Of a DNA stretch of 64,000 nt, positions 48,981 to 59,150 are shown piece after piece. The notes under the pieces are model-generated. The model saw nothing but the letters and a program-made list of their open reading frames with translations. It ran no database searches and was not told the DNA's origin. Position 1 is the stretch's first letter, and each line of letters starts with the position of its first letter. Both the position numbers and the translations under genes were made by a program. This DNA is from CBDBZL01 sp031399025 (lineage in GTDB: Bacteria; Pseudomonadota; Alphaproteobacteria; Sphingomonadales; Sphingomonadaceae): positions 124,001 to 188,000 of the forward strand of contig JANNOJ010000022.1 of NCBI GenBank assembly GCA_031399025.1, in the 5' to 3' direction.

Positions 48981-50407
48981 ATGGTCGCTGGATTGAGCAG
49001 CCCGGTATTCATCAACGAATTGCACTACGACAATGCCGGCACCGATGCCGGCGAATTCGTGGAAGTCGCCAACCCGACCGGGATCGACCTGACCGGCTGG
49101 GTGCTCACGCTGTACAACGGCAATGGCGGGGCGGCCTACGGAACTCCCGTCGCGCTGAGCGGCACTGCCGCTTTCACCACGCTCGATTTTCCCGCCAACG
49201 GCATCCAGAACGGTGCTCCCGATGGGCTCGCCCTGTCGAACAGTGCAGGGCTGGTGCAGTTCCTCTCCTACGAAGGGGCGTTCGCCGCCACCGATGGCCC
49301 CGCCGCGGGCCAGACCAGCACCGACATCGGCGTGCTCGAAGACGGCACCGGCACGATCGGTCAGTCGCTGCAGCTGACCGGAACCGGCGCGGTCTCTACG
49401 GCGATTTCGCCTGGGCTGCTCCGGCCGCCGAGACGCCGGGCACGGTCAACACCGGCCAAACCCTGGCCGCCGGTCCGGCGCCGGCCGGCTTCGTCATCAA
49501 CGAATTCCGTATCTCCGCCGCCTCGCCGGGCGATGCGACCAACAATTTCCTCGAACTGTACGGCGCTGCCGGCGCCGCGGCGACCGGCCTGACGCTGCTG
49601 GTCATCTCGGGCGAATTCGCGCCGGGCTCGGTCGATTTCGCCTACGACCTGTCGGCCGGCACGGCGGATGCCGACGGCTTCCTGCTGCTGGCCAACCCGG
49701 CCTCCACTTACGCGCTCGATCCCGGCGACGTGACCGCCAGCGGGCTCGGCTTCTTCGGCTCGCCCACCACCTTCCTGCTGGTACAGGACTACACCGGCAC
49801 CGCCGGCGCCGATCTCGACACCGACAATGATGGCGTATTCGACACCGCGCCATGGTCAGCCATCGTCGATTCGCTCACGCTGGTCGACGGCGACGCCACT
49901 CCCGACCGCAATTATTCGACCAACATCCTGGGCCCCGACGGCAATTTCGCCCCCGCCGCCGGCGCCCGCGCGAGCGACGGCGACGGCGCCTTCGTCCAGG
50001 GTTCGTTCGGCGCCACCGGCATCGACACGCCCGGCTTCAGCAACGAGCCCGACACCAGCGCGCCCCCGGTCATCGGCCCCAACACCGGCGAGCTGCGCGT
50101 CGCGACCTATAACGCCTCGCTCAACCGGGGGACGCTCGGCCAGCTGATCACCGACCTGTCGACGCCGAACAACGCGCAGGCCAAACGGGTCGCCGAGATC
50201 ATCCAGAAGGCCGATCCCGACATCCTACTGATCAACGAGTTCGATTACGACGCCAACGGCACCGCCGCGCAGCTCTTCCTGGATAATTACCTCAACGTGG
50301 CGCAGGGTTCGAGCACCGCGGTCGATTACCCCTATTTCTATGTCGCCTCGTCCAACACCGGCATTCCGACCGGGTTCGACCTCAACAAGAGCGGCGCAAC
50401 AAAATAA
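48981..50407 (+). pseudogene. 5' part of an ExeM/NucH-type extracellular nuclease gene, frameshifted and cut
   Basis: Starts at ATG 48981 (GGGAGAG upstream). Residues 1-~135 form a lamin-tail domain (PVFINELHYDNAGTDAGEFV). The frame is then lost at 49393-49396, where TCTC replaces an expected TC. Removing two bases restores GAVYGDFAWAAPAAETPG and an open frame to 50407, giving a second lamin-tail domain (FVINEFRISAASPGDATNNF) and the start of an exonuclease-endonuclease-phosphatase domain (LRVATYNASLNRG, ILLINEFDYD). That domain stops abruptly after TGFDLNKSG at an AT-rich junction. Its missing end (SDHEPLLAG) appears at 53298 inside the next gene. Confidence 0.82.
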
Positions 50408-53280
50408 TGGTGACGCCTTCCGAGTTGAAGACCGGCAGCCTCCTGCCATCACGTTTACCGTTGATACTAGAACAATCATCTTGGCCGCACAAATCGCAGA
50501 CTATCGTCATTAACGCCCCGGATAGAAACAATAAGGGTACGCCGCCAGGGCCAAGTTGAAATCTTTTCGCGCCATTTGGCGAGATTGAAGGAGTCAAGCG
50601 TCATTTGCATCGAACGCTGACATGCCAAGCTAGCTTGTAAGGGAGAAACATCGGATGCGTGTCGTTCGACTTGGCAGCTTAGAGCCTTTCCGTCTTCGTC
50701 AATCGATAAAACCAACTCGACTTCTCCTGACTGAAGATCTCTGCGGGAGGATTGTGGGGCTCCCTGCGCATAAACAGAAAAACTAGAAACAAGCGCTGTA
50801 AGCGCAAGCACCGCAGGTCTATCCATGACACCTATAATTGGAGGAAGAAATGGTCTTAGATCCACGTATCTCGCCCATCTTTGATTTAAGTGATCTTCAA
50901 AACGACACGTCAATTTATGCTGCCGCGACGACGACCGAAATAGCGACGATAACGGCTGCTCTCAATCAGCTATACGCGGACCCAAACTTCTTTGAACATT
51001 TTCTTCCAACACAGAGTCCGCTCGGTAGTCCACCAATTATTAAAGTACGCTTAATGGATGCGCCGGGTCAGGCATTTTTTGCTGCGGCAGGGCAAACATT
51101 CACTGTAGCCTCCAATAGCGTGACCTTTGTCAACAGCACCATCGGACTCAGTTCGGACATTCTCGCCGGTATTGACGCCGAGACGATCTATGGCGGAATG
51201 GACAACGCCTCGTTTGCATCGATCCTTAGGCATGAAATTGCGCATTCGGTCCTGACGCCTCAATATGTGCCGGGTCGCTATATCGAAGAAACAGCAAATT
51301 TTATTGACAATTATTATGCCAAAAAGAATGGCGAGGTAACTCTGGAGTTTATGGGCCACGTTGCGAACGTTCCAGACTCGTACATATCCGCCTCGGCTAT
51401 CTCATACTTAGACGGGTATGACATGACCTCTCGGGGCTCATTAACATCCGCGTCTGACGATCTACAGTTTCGCTTTACTGATAGCGGCGGGAACCAAATA
51501 AATAAAATTTACTATGGCGAAGGTCACAATGGTTTAGATCACCTTATCACAATAGAGGCGGTGGCGTCATCATTTCCTGTGTTAAACATCCAGTCTGGCG
51601 AATTCGCTCAGCCAGAGTACGATGAAATCATTTTGAATAGCCTAGTCGAAGATGTTCAGATGAAGATTAATCAGATCTCGGCGACAAGAGGTGCATTGGA
51701 TAATCTTATTGCTCAGTTTGAAGCCATCAGTATCGATGAAAGCTTGTTCGACTGGATACTTCCAATTGTATCTGAGTTTAGGAACGCTTTTTCGATCTCG
51801 GGCCCTGACACGCTGCTCACCGTCTCAGCGGAAAGATTTTACGAAGATCTAAGTCCCCTTGATCCTCTCTCCGTTGATATCCTTGATGTCCAGGGTCCTG
51901 TGAATTCCGGAGCAATGAGTGATGCTAATGCAAGCGCCATCCTGAGGCTCGATGCAAGTGGTACAATGGGTACGCTGATCTTTGGTGCATCGGGCGTAAC
52001 TCAGCTCGGCGTCCCCGGATCGCGAGGCGTCCACCTGGGCGGTTCGACCGATTTGCTGGTTGGTGGCACCGGAAGTGATGTGTTGGTCCTCGGCGACGGT
52101 GTGAGTTCTTCGGGCACTTCGCGAAATTTAGCGATCGGCGGGAGCGGTACCGATGTGATGGTAGGCTCGAGTCACGCTAACGTGCGAGGCACGTTAATCG
52201 GCGGCGGAAATGATGACTGGGACGGGGGCTACGACATCTTTGTTAGTGGCGCCGGCCTTGACTACATAATTGGAGATTGGGGCGGTGGAGACTTAGTCTC
52301 CTACTCTGGATCAACCAGCGGTGTCACAATAGACCTAAGCCAATCAACGACAATTTCGTTTGTGGATGGAGATGGCCAAACAATAGATGCTAATGCGTTT
52401 ATGGGCTTTGGTGGTGACGCACAGGGCGACCGTTACGTCGATGCTGAGATATTCCTAGGAAGCGCCACACAGGCAAATACATTTATCGGAGCTTTAGACC
52501 CAAGTTGGTCATCACATACTTTCGTAGGGGGAGCTGAAGCCGATACGTTCTACCTTACTAATGGCGATGCTGCATTCGGTGGAGGCGGTGCAGATGTATT
52601 TTATATAGACTCCACGGAGCAGTATTCGAATTATCACATTTATGGTTTAGATGCCGAAGACATACTGATGGTCGATGGCGTTGTTTACACGGGTAGAACT
52701 CGGACTTTAGACGTTCATGCCATCGAGGATCCTGACGGCATTCTTCTCGGGTATGAGTACAATGTCACCTCAGATACAAGCGCTTGGAACCCCGCATATC
52801 ACAGTTTTGGTAACCAGACTTACGGGCCCGGTATAAGTGACCAAACTCGAGGGGAATACCTTTTTTATGGCCATGTCGGTGAACCCGGTGATCCTGGCTT
52901 TGGACCGGAAGTGGGAGGACCGCTGTCCGGCACCGCTCAGCTAACGTTTTTTGATTACGTATCTGAAACGGCCCTGAATGTAAATTTGATCGGCTGGGAG
53001 GAAGGGGATCTCGGGATCAACATGTCAATGGAGAACCCCAGTTTAGACGCGTCCACTGCCGGTATATGGCAGTCGAACGGCGATGATATGTTCAACGGCT
53101 GGCGATACAACTCGGGATATGGCTATTCCAGCATGTCCGATGGTCCTGCTGAGGATGCGTCGCCTTTTACAATAAGGCAACAAATGGCTTATCTAGGTGG
53201 GGGACCGGAAAACGTCTACGAACTTGCGTTGGAAGAGATTGGGGCCGGTAATAGGGAAAGCGATGGCAGATTGTTCTTCG
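50408..53280. mobile_element. AT-rich ~2.9 kb segment replacing the core of the nuclease gene
   Basis: Base composition falls sharply from ~68% GC on both sides to well under 50% in many lines here, with AT-rich codons. Left edge about 50398-50410 (end of the nuclease frame), right edge about 53270-53290 (return to GC-rich RTX coding). No transposase, integrase or terminal repeats are seen, so homologous replacement or cassette exchange is more likely than transposition. It carries the divergent gene at 50476 and the N-terminal ~808 residues of the gene at 50850. Confidence 0.75.
50476..50826 (-). CDS. Small secreted protein with TonB-C-like domain
   Basis: 116 residues: signal peptide (ALTALVSSFSVYAQ, cleavage near 21), then a domain resembling TonB C-terminal repeats (EVELVLSIDEDGKALSCQVE, with a paired second Cys in SLACQRSM). 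Divergent from the 50850 gene with only 23 bases between the two ATGs, so they share control DNA. AT-rich like the surrounding segment. Its partner is unknown; an immunity or chaperone role for the divergent secreted protein is speculation. A longer upstream frame without signal logic is rejected. Confidence 0.65.
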   Translation of the reverse strand: MDRPAVLALTALVSSFSVYAQGAPQSSRRDLQSGEVELVLSIDEDGKALSCQVERHASDVSPLQASLACQRSMQMTLDSFNLAKWREKISTWPWRRTLIVSIRGVNDDSLRFVRPR

Positions 53281-54143
53281 CCAGTAGCGCCGCTTCCGAC
53301 CACGAGCCGCTGCTCGCCGGCATCACCGTGCAGGGGCCGGTGGCGGCAGGCGACACCGCGGTGACGGTGGCCCCCGCGCCGGTGACCATCGCCGTGCTGG
53401 CGAACGATACCGACCCGGCCAATCCCTCCGCGCTCACCGTGAGCGCGGTCGGCGCCGCGGCGAACGGCACGGTGGCGGCCAACCCCGACGGCACGCTGAC
53501 CTACGCGCCGACGGCCGGCTTCACCGGGTTCGACAGGTTCACCTACATTGCGGCCGACGCCGCCGGCGAGACCGACGCCGCGAGCGTCACCGTCCAGGTC
53601 GCCGCCGCCAATGGCGGCCAGCAGGTGGCGGGCGATGCGTCCGGTAATACGCTGCCGGGTGGCACCGGCGACGATTTCGTCGACGCGGGCGACGGTAGCG
53701 ACTTCGTCAACGGCCTGGATGGCGGCGACCTCATCCTGGGCGGCGCCGGCGCCGACTACCTTGCGGGCGGCACGGGCAACGACCTGATCCGCGGCGGCGC
53801 GGGAGCGGATTTCATGTATGGCGGCGCGGGCGACAATCGGTTCGTCTTCGGCGACGGCGATCTTGCCGCCGACATCAATGCCACCGATCAGATCACCGGC
53901 TTCCGCCTGTTCGGTGCCGATCTGCTCGACCTGAGCGAGATCGACGCGGTGGTGGGCGGCCGCGACGATGCCTTCACCTTCATCGGCACCGGCGCGTTCA
54001 CCGGGCAGGCGGGCGAGCTGCGCTACCAGGCGAGCGGCGCGTACACCGACATCTGGGGCGACGTGGATGGCGACGGCGCAGCCGATATCGCCCTGCGGCT
54101 CTACGGCAATGTGGCAGTGGCCCAGAGCATGCTGATCGCCTGA
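50850..54143 (+). CDS. Chimeric RTX protein: zincin-like N-terminus fused to a nuclease-derived T1SS tail
   Basis: 1097 residues; GGAGGAAG precedes the ATG. There is no signal peptide, as expected for type I secretion. Residues ~1-330 include HEIAHSV (128-134) with Glu146/147 downstream, the HExxH...E pattern of zinc metallopeptidases. About 390-620 are Gly/Asp-rich beta-roll-like (LLVGGTGSDVLVLGDG, FVGGAEADTF). At about 810 the DNA turns GC-rich and the protein continues SSAASDHEPLLAG, the end of the neighbouring nuclease domain. A cadherin-like domain (839-917), clean RTX nonapeptides (930-1000, GGAGADYLAGGTGNDLI) and a C-terminal secretion region follow. The export genes are directly downstream. 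Confidence 0.8.
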   Translation: MVLDPRISPIFDLSDLQNDTSIYAAATTTEIATITAALNQLYADPNFFEHFLPTQSPLGSPPIIKVRLMDAPGQAFFAAAGQTFTVASNSVTFVNSTIGLSSDILAGIDAETIYGGMDNASFASILRHEIAHSVLTPQYVPGRYIEETANFIDNYYAKKNGEVTLEFMGHVANVPDSYISASAISYLDGYDMTSRGSLTSASDDLQFRFTDSGGNQINKIYYGEGHNGLDHLITIEAVASSFPVLNIQSGEFAQPEYDEIILNSLVEDVQMKINQISATRGALDNLIAQFEAISIDESLFDWILPIVSEFRNAFSISGPDTLLTVSAERFYEDLSPLDPLSVDILDVQGPVNSGAMSDANASAILRLDASGTMGTLIFGASGVTQLGVPGSRGVHLGGSTDLLVGGTGSDVLVLGDGVSSSGTSRNLAIGGSGTDVMVGSSHANVRGTLIGGGNDDWDGGYDIFVSGAGLDYIIGDWGGGDLVSYSGSTSGVTIDLSQSTTISFVDGDGQTIDANAFMGFGGDAQGDRYVDAEIFLGSATQANTFIGALDPSWSSHTFVGGAEADTFYLTNGDAAFGGGGADVFYIDSTEQYSNYHIYGLDAEDILMVDGVVYTGRTRTLDVHAIEDPDGILLGYEYNVTSDTSAWNPAYHSFGNQTYGPGISDQTRGEYLFYGHVGEPGDPGFGPEVGGPLSGTAQLTFFDYVSETALNVNLIGWEEGDLGINMSMENPSLDASTAGIWQSNGDDMFNGWRYNSGYGYSSMSDGPAEDASPFTIRQQMAYLGGGPENVYELALEEIGAGNRESDGRLFFASSAASDHEPLLAGITVQGPVAAGDTAVTVAPAPVTIAVLANDTDPANPSALTVSAVGAAANGTVAANPDGTLTYAPTAGFTGFDRFTYIAADAAGETDAASVTVQVAAANGGQQVAGDASGNTLPGGTGDDFVDAGDGSDFVNGLDGGDLILGGAGADYLAGGTGNDLIRGGAGADFMYGGAGDNRFVFGDGDLAADINATDQITGFRLFGADLLDLSEIDAVVGGRDDAFTFIGTGAFTGQAGELRYQASGAYTDIWGDVDGDGAADIALRLYGNVAVAQSMLIA

Positions 54144-54344
54144 TCTGGGCCGCGAGCGGGCTTTGCGCTCCGGCGCGAAGCCTTCCAGCCACAAAAGTCG
54201 CAAATGCAACAAATTCTGTCACAATCGCTTCATCAGGCCCCTGCATAGGCAGGGCTCCCGGCGAGGAGGGGCGTCGGGCCTTGCCACGGACACAGGCGGA
54301 ACCCGCCCCCTGTCGCGCCGGAACCGCCCCGATTGCTGCTGGTG

Positions 54345-55655
54345 ATGATCCGCTTTTCTCCCCCGTTCCTGCTTGGTGCCGCATTCCTGCTGTTCGGGAG
54401 CGCGGCGGTGTGGGCGCAGCAGGTTTACGGCCCGCAAGCCGCCGGTTCCGACCTGCCGCGCGCCGAGCCGCCCTCCGCCATCCCCGCGCCGCTCGACCGC
54501 GCCGCCGCCATCGCCGCCGCTACTCATCCGCTGGTCTCCGCCGTCGACGCCGAGGCCCGGGCGCTGGAAGCCGAATATCGCGGCGCGCGCTGGCTGCGCT
54601 ATCCCAGCCTCAGCGTCGAGGCGCTGGCGGCCTCGCGCGGCAGCAGCCTGGCCGACCGCGACGGCATCGCCGCCAACCTCGCGCTCGAGCAGCCGATCTG
54701 GGCGGGGGGGCGTATTTCGGGCGAAATCGATCGTGCTCGCGCCACGCTCGCCGCCGGCAGCGACCGGATCGACGAGGCCGAGCGGCAGATCGTGCTCGAA
54801 GTGGCCGCCGCCTATTACGACTACGTGCTGGCCACCGAGCGCGGCACGGTGCTCGCCGACAGCCTCTCTCAGCACGAGACGCTGATCGCCTCGATCGAGC
54901 GGCGGGTGGAACAGGAGGTCTCGCCGCTGGCCGATCTCACGCTCGGCCGCTCGCGCACCGCCCAGGTCCGGCTCGAACTCACGGGCGCCGAGGAATTGCG
55001 CAACAGCGCCCGGCTGCGGCTGCTCGAACTCACCGGCGGCATCGATGTCCAGCCCGAGATGCCGCCCGCGGGCATGGCCGGAGTGCTGCCCGAGCAGGAG
55101 CTGGCGCTGGCCGAGGCGCTGCAATGCGATCCCTCGCTCTCGGCGCTGACCGACCTGGTCGATGCCGCCCAGGCCGAGCGCCGGATCGCGCGCGGCAATC
55201 TGTTCCCCCAGGTGCTGCTGCAGCTGTCGCAGAACGAGATCACCGGCGCGCGCGCCGCCCTGGTGCTGCGCGCGCAGACCGGCAATGGCCTCTCGCAGCT
55301 GACCCGCATCGACAGCGCCGCGGCGCGCATCGAGCGCTCGCTGGCGGAGTTCGGCGAGGCCGAGCGGCGGCTGCGCGAGCAGTTGAGGCGCGATTACATC
55401 GTCGTCGGGGCGGCGCAGCAGCGGATCGAATCGGGCACGCTGGCGGCCGACACCGCCGACGAGATCATCGCCTCCTATCAGCGCCAGTTCATCGCCGGGC
55501 GGCGCTCGTGGCTCGACGTGATGAACGCGGTGCGCGAAGCGGCCAGCGCGCGATTGTCGGAAAGCGACGCGCGCGTGGCGGTGGCGGCCGGGTCCGCGCG
55601 CATCCTGGCGCTCGCCTGCCGGTGGCAACCGGTGGCGATCGGGAACAGTCTATGA
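54345..55655 (+). CDS. TolC-family outer-membrane protein of the type I secretion system
   Basis: 436 residues: signal peptide (about 1-26, ending VWAQ) and two OEP repeats (LALEQPIWAGGRISGEID and YQRQFIAGRRSWLDVMNAV). The second motif is characteristic of T1SS TolC proteins. Several in-frame alternative starts (TTG 54333, GTG 54342) precede ATG 54345. Its stop overlaps the ABC exporter start. Confidence 0.9.
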   Translation: MIRFSPPFLLGAAFLLFGSAAVWAQQVYGPQAAGSDLPRAEPPSAIPAPLDRAAAIAAATHPLVSAVDAEARALEAEYRGARWLRYPSLSVEALAASRGSSLADRDGIAANLALEQPIWAGGRISGEIDRARATLAAGSDRIDEAERQIVLEVAAAYYDYVLATERGTVLADSLSQHETLIASIERRVEQEVSPLADLTLGRSRTAQVRLELTGAEELRNSARLRLLELTGGIDVQPEMPPAGMAGVLPEQELALAEALQCDPSLSALTDLVDAAQAERRIARGNLFPQVLLQLSQNEITGARAALVLRAQTGNGLSQLTRIDSAAARIERSLAEFGEAERRLREQLRRDYIVVGAAQQRIESGTLAADTADEIIASYQRQFIAGRRSWLDVMNAVREAASARLSESDARVAVAAGSARILALACRWQPVAIGNSL

Positions 55656-57835
55656 GCATGGGGCACAGCAGCACCGGCGGCGTCATCGAGGCGGTCGAGA
55701 CCTATGCGCGGGCCACTGCCAAGCCCCTCTCGCCGCACTGGAAGGCCGAGCTGCGCGAGGTCGGGCTGGCCGATGGGGTGGACGCGCTCGCGGGCCTGGC
55801 GGGCGTGCTCGGCTGGTCGCCGCCGCGACGCATCCAAGGCCGCCCGCGCGCCGACCAGTTCCCGCTGCTGGTGTTCGATCCCGTCGCCGGCTGGGCGGTG
55901 GCGCACCAGTGGGACAGCGAGAGCAGGCTGAGCCTGGCCGGCGAGCGCGGCCGGTTGCTGGCGCACAACCCCGACCAGCGCTTCTTCGCCCTGCCATTGC
56001 CCGATCCACTGGCCGAGGATGGCGCCACGGCAATGTCGGTGTTCTGGCGGGCGATCCGCCGGCGCAAGCAGCCGCTGGTGATGGCCGGCCTCGCCACCGG
56101 GTTCGCCAATATCCTGACGCTGGCGACCTCGCTCTATTCCATGCAGCTGTACGACCGCGTCATCCCGCTCGCCGGTTACGAGACGCTGTTCGTGCTCACC
56201 GCCGGGGTGCTGTTCGCGCTGCTGCTCGACCTGGTGCTGCGGGCCCTGCGCGCGCTGCTGATCGAGCGCGAGGCGCAGGACATCGACGCCGAGGTCTCCG
56301 AGTTCTTCTTCGCCCGCGCCCAGGCCATCCGGCTCGACGCCCGCCCGCCCGGCATCGGGACGCTGGCGGCGCAGCTGCGCGGGCAGGAGCAGATCCGCCA
56401 GGTGCTCTCCTCGGGCTCGCTGTTCATGCTCGCCGACCTGCCGTTCGCCGGGTTCTTCATCTTCGTCATCGCCATGATCGGCGGCCCGCTGGCGGTCGTT
56501 CCCATCGCCAGCCTGCCCGTCGCGCTGGGCCTGGCGCTGCTGCTCAGCGGCATCATCCGCAAGGGCGCCGACCGGGCGCAGGTGAGCGGCAACCGCAAGA
56601 ACGGGATGCTGGTGGAATCGCTCGACGCCGCCGAGACGGTCAAGGCCAATCGCGGGGGCTGGTTCCTGATGGGCCGCTGGAACCGCCTGGTGCGCGAGAT
56701 CCACCATTACGAGGATCCGGTGAAGCGCGCCTCGGCGGTCGCCGGCTCGCTGTTCGCCACGCTGCAGCAGGTGGCCTATGTCGCCCTGATGGGCTGGGGC
56801 GCGTATCTGGCCGCCAACGGCGAGATCACCATCGGCGCGCTGCTCGCCTGCTCCATCCTGGCCGGGCGGATCAATGGCCCGCTGGTGGCGCAATTGCCGG
56901 GCCTGATCGTGCAATGGGGCTATGCGCGCTCGTCGCTGAAGGCGCTGGACGGGATTTTGCGGCTGCCGCTCGACCCGTCCACCGCGGCCAATGCGCTGCG
57001 GCCGGGGGTGATCACGGGCGGTCTGGAGCTGCGCGAGGCGACCTTCGCCTACCCGGGCGCGGGCCGGCCGGCGCTGGACATCGACCGCCTCGCGATCGAA
57101 CCAGGTGAGAAGGTGGCGGTGGTCGGCGGCATCGGCTCAGGCAAGTCGACGCTGCTGCGCCTGCTCGCCGGGCTCTATGCGCCGCATTCGGGGGGAGCGC
57201 TCATCGGCGGGCTCGACCTGGCGCAGATCGCCGAGGACATCGCCCGACGCCACATCGGCTATCTGCCGCAGGATGCCCGGCTGGTGAACGGAACCCTGCG
57301 CGACAATCTCGCAATGGGCCTGGGCGACCTGGGCGATGGCGAGATCATGGCCCTGGCCAGGGAGACCCGGCTCGATGCGATGATCGCCGCGCGCACGGAG
57401 GGCCTGGCGCTGCCGATCCACGAAGGCGGGCGCGGCCTGTCGGGCGGGCAGCGCTCGCTGGTGGGGATCAACCGGCTGATCCACGCCGCGCCCAGCGTCT
57501 GGCTGCTCGACGAGCCCACCGCCGCGCTCGACCAGACCACCGAGGCCGCCGCGCTCGACGCCCTGTTCGCCCGCCTCGCGCCCACCGACATCCTGGTCAT
57601 GGTGACGCACAAGCCCCAGTTGCTGCCGCGCTTCGATCGGATCGTGGTCATGGCCGAGGGCAAGGTGGCGCGCGACGGGCCGACCCGGGAGGTGCTGCTC
57701 GAAATCCTCCCGCGGCCCCGCACCCCGGCGCGGCAGGGCGCGGCTCCGGCTGCTGCCCCCGCCGGAACCACCGTGCGCCAGCCGGTCGCGGGCACCGTCA
57801 CCTCCGCCATCGCCGGCAAGGGAGCCGCCTCGTGA
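55652..57835 (+). CDS. HlyB/LapB-type T1SS ABC exporter
   Basis: 727 residues. N-terminal ~135 residues resemble a C39-like domain without the catalytic Cys, as in LapB-type transporters of large RTX adhesins. The six-helix membrane domain spans about 150-420. The NBD has Walker A GGIGSGKST (near 491), signature LSGGQRSLVGINRL (near 595) and Walker B VWLLDEPTAALD (near 617). A Pro/Ala-rich tail ends the protein. It overlaps both neighbours by 4 bases, so the export genes form one operon. Confidence 0.93.
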   Translation: MSMGHSSTGGVIEAVETYARATAKPLSPHWKAELREVGLADGVDALAGLAGVLGWSPPRRIQGRPRADQFPLLVFDPVAGWAVAHQWDSESRLSLAGERGRLLAHNPDQRFFALPLPDPLAEDGATAMSVFWRAIRRRKQPLVMAGLATGFANILTLATSLYSMQLYDRVIPLAGYETLFVLTAGVLFALLLDLVLRALRALLIEREAQDIDAEVSEFFFARAQAIRLDARPPGIGTLAAQLRGQEQIRQVLSSGSLFMLADLPFAGFFIFVIAMIGGPLAVVPIASLPVALGLALLLSGIIRKGADRAQVSGNRKNGMLVESLDAAETVKANRGGWFLMGRWNRLVREIHHYEDPVKRASAVAGSLFATLQQVAYVALMGWGAYLAANGEITIGALLACSILAGRINGPLVAQLPGLIVQWGYARSSLKALDGILRLPLDPSTAANALRPGVITGGLELREATFAYPGAGRPALDIDRLAIEPGEKVAVVGGIGSGKSTLLRLLAGLYAPHSGGALIGGLDLAQIAEDIARRHIGYLPQDARLVNGTLRDNLAMGLGDLGDGEIMALARETRLDAMIAARTEGLALPIHEGGRGLSGGQRSLVGINRLIHAAPSVWLLDEPTAALDQTTEAAALDALFARLAPTDILVMVTHKPQLLPRFDRIVVMAEGKVARDGPTREVLLEILPRPRTPARQGAAPAAAPAGTTVRQPVAGTVTSAIAGKGAAS

Positions 57836-58992
57836 GCGCCGCCCCCGGCTTGCGCCCCGCGCACTGGATCATCATCACCATCTGCGTGACGCTGGCCGGC
57901 TTTATCGGCTGGTCGATGTGGGCCGAGCTCGACCAGGTCACCCGCGCGCCGGGCCGCGTGGTTCCCTTCGCCCGGGTGCAGATCGTCCAGAGCGAGGAGG
58001 GCGGGGCGATCGGCGCGATCAACGTGCGCGAAGGCGACGAGGTGCGCGAGGGCGAGCTGCTGGTGGAGCTCGACACGGTCAAACTCGGCGCCGCGGTCGA
58101 GGAATCGCGCGCGCGCGTCGCCGCGCTGCGCAGCCGGATGGCGCGGATCGACGCCGAGCTGTTCAACCGGCCGCTGGCCTTCCCCGCCTCGCTCGCCGGC
58201 TACCCGGAATTCACCGCCAACCAGCGCCAGCTGTACCTGCGCCGCCGCTCCGCGCTCGACAGCGAGCTGGCCTCGCTGGGCTCGATGGCCACGCTGCAGG
58301 GCGAGGAGCTCGACCTCAACCAGCCGCTGCTCGAGACGGGGGACGTGGCCCGTTCCGAGATCATCCGCATGCAGCGCGCCATCGTCGAGACCGAGGGGCG
58401 GATGAGCAATCTGCGCGCGCAATACATTCAGGAGCTGCAGACCGAGTTCACCCGCACCGAGGAGGAGCTGGTGGCGGCCGAGCAGCAGCTGGCGCAGCGC
58501 GAGGATTCGCTGCGCGCCGCCGCGCTGGTGGCGCCCGCCGACGGCATCGTGAAGAACGTGCGTCTCACCACCGTGGGCGGGGTGCTGCGGCCGGGCGACG
58601 AGGTGCTGCAGATCGTGCCGACCGGCGAGAGGCTGATCGTGGAAGCGCAGGTGCCGCCGCGCGACATCGCCTTCGTGCGGGTCGGCCAGCGGGCGCGGGT
58701 GAACTTCGATGCCTTCGATGCCGCCGTCTACGGCTCGGGCGAAGGGCGGGTGGTCTATGTCGGCCCCGACACGCTCACCGAGGAGCGCGAGGACGGCACC
58801 ACCAACACCTATTACCGGGTGAACCTGGAGGTGGACACCGGCTCGATGCGGCCGCGAGCCGCCGGCGAGACCATCGACCTGCAGCCCGGGATGACGACGA
58901 GCGCCGAGATCCTGACCGGCAAAACCACGGTGTGGCGCTACCTCACCAAGCCGATCCTCAAGACCACCTCCGCCTCGCTGCAGGAGCGGTGA
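57832..58992 (+). CDS. HlyD/LapC-type T1SS membrane fusion protein
   Basis: 386 residues, GTG start. One N-terminal transmembrane helix (about 12-32) is followed by the lipoyl half (APGRVVPFARVQIVQSEEGG), a long coiled-coil hairpin (about 85-225), the second lipoyl half (LVAPADGIVKNVRLTTVGG) and a beta-barrel with the conserved EEREDGTTNTYYRV. It connects the ABC exporter to the TolC protein. A 158-base gap without genes follows before the giant surface protein. Confidence 0.93.
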   Translation: MSAAPGLRPAHWIIITICVTLAGFIGWSMWAELDQVTRAPGRVVPFARVQIVQSEEGGAIGAINVREGDEVREGELLVELDTVKLGAAVEESRARVAALRSRMARIDAELFNRPLAFPASLAGYPEFTANQRQLYLRRRSALDSELASLGSMATLQGEELDLNQPLLETGDVARSEIIRMQRAIVETEGRMSNLRAQYIQELQTEFTRTEEELVAAEQQLAQREDSLRAAALVAPADGIVKNVRLTTVGGVLRPGDEVLQIVPTGERLIVEAQVPPRDIAFVRVGQRARVNFDAFDAAVYGSGEGRVVYVGPDTLTEEREDGTTNTYYRVNLEVDTGSMRPRAAGETIDLQPGMTTSAEILTGKTTVWRYLTKPILKTTSASLQER

Positions 58993-59150
58993 TGATGTTC
59001 AAGGCAATGTCGCCTTAGGATCGGCCGACAAGCTTCTTCGAATTGTCATATTCCTGAAATCGCTCGGTCACTTGGTCGTGCAATGCTCGGCTCAACATAG
59101 GCGCCGCGCCAAGCTGCGGACGGGCCAGGATACCGACAGGGGGAAGTGCG

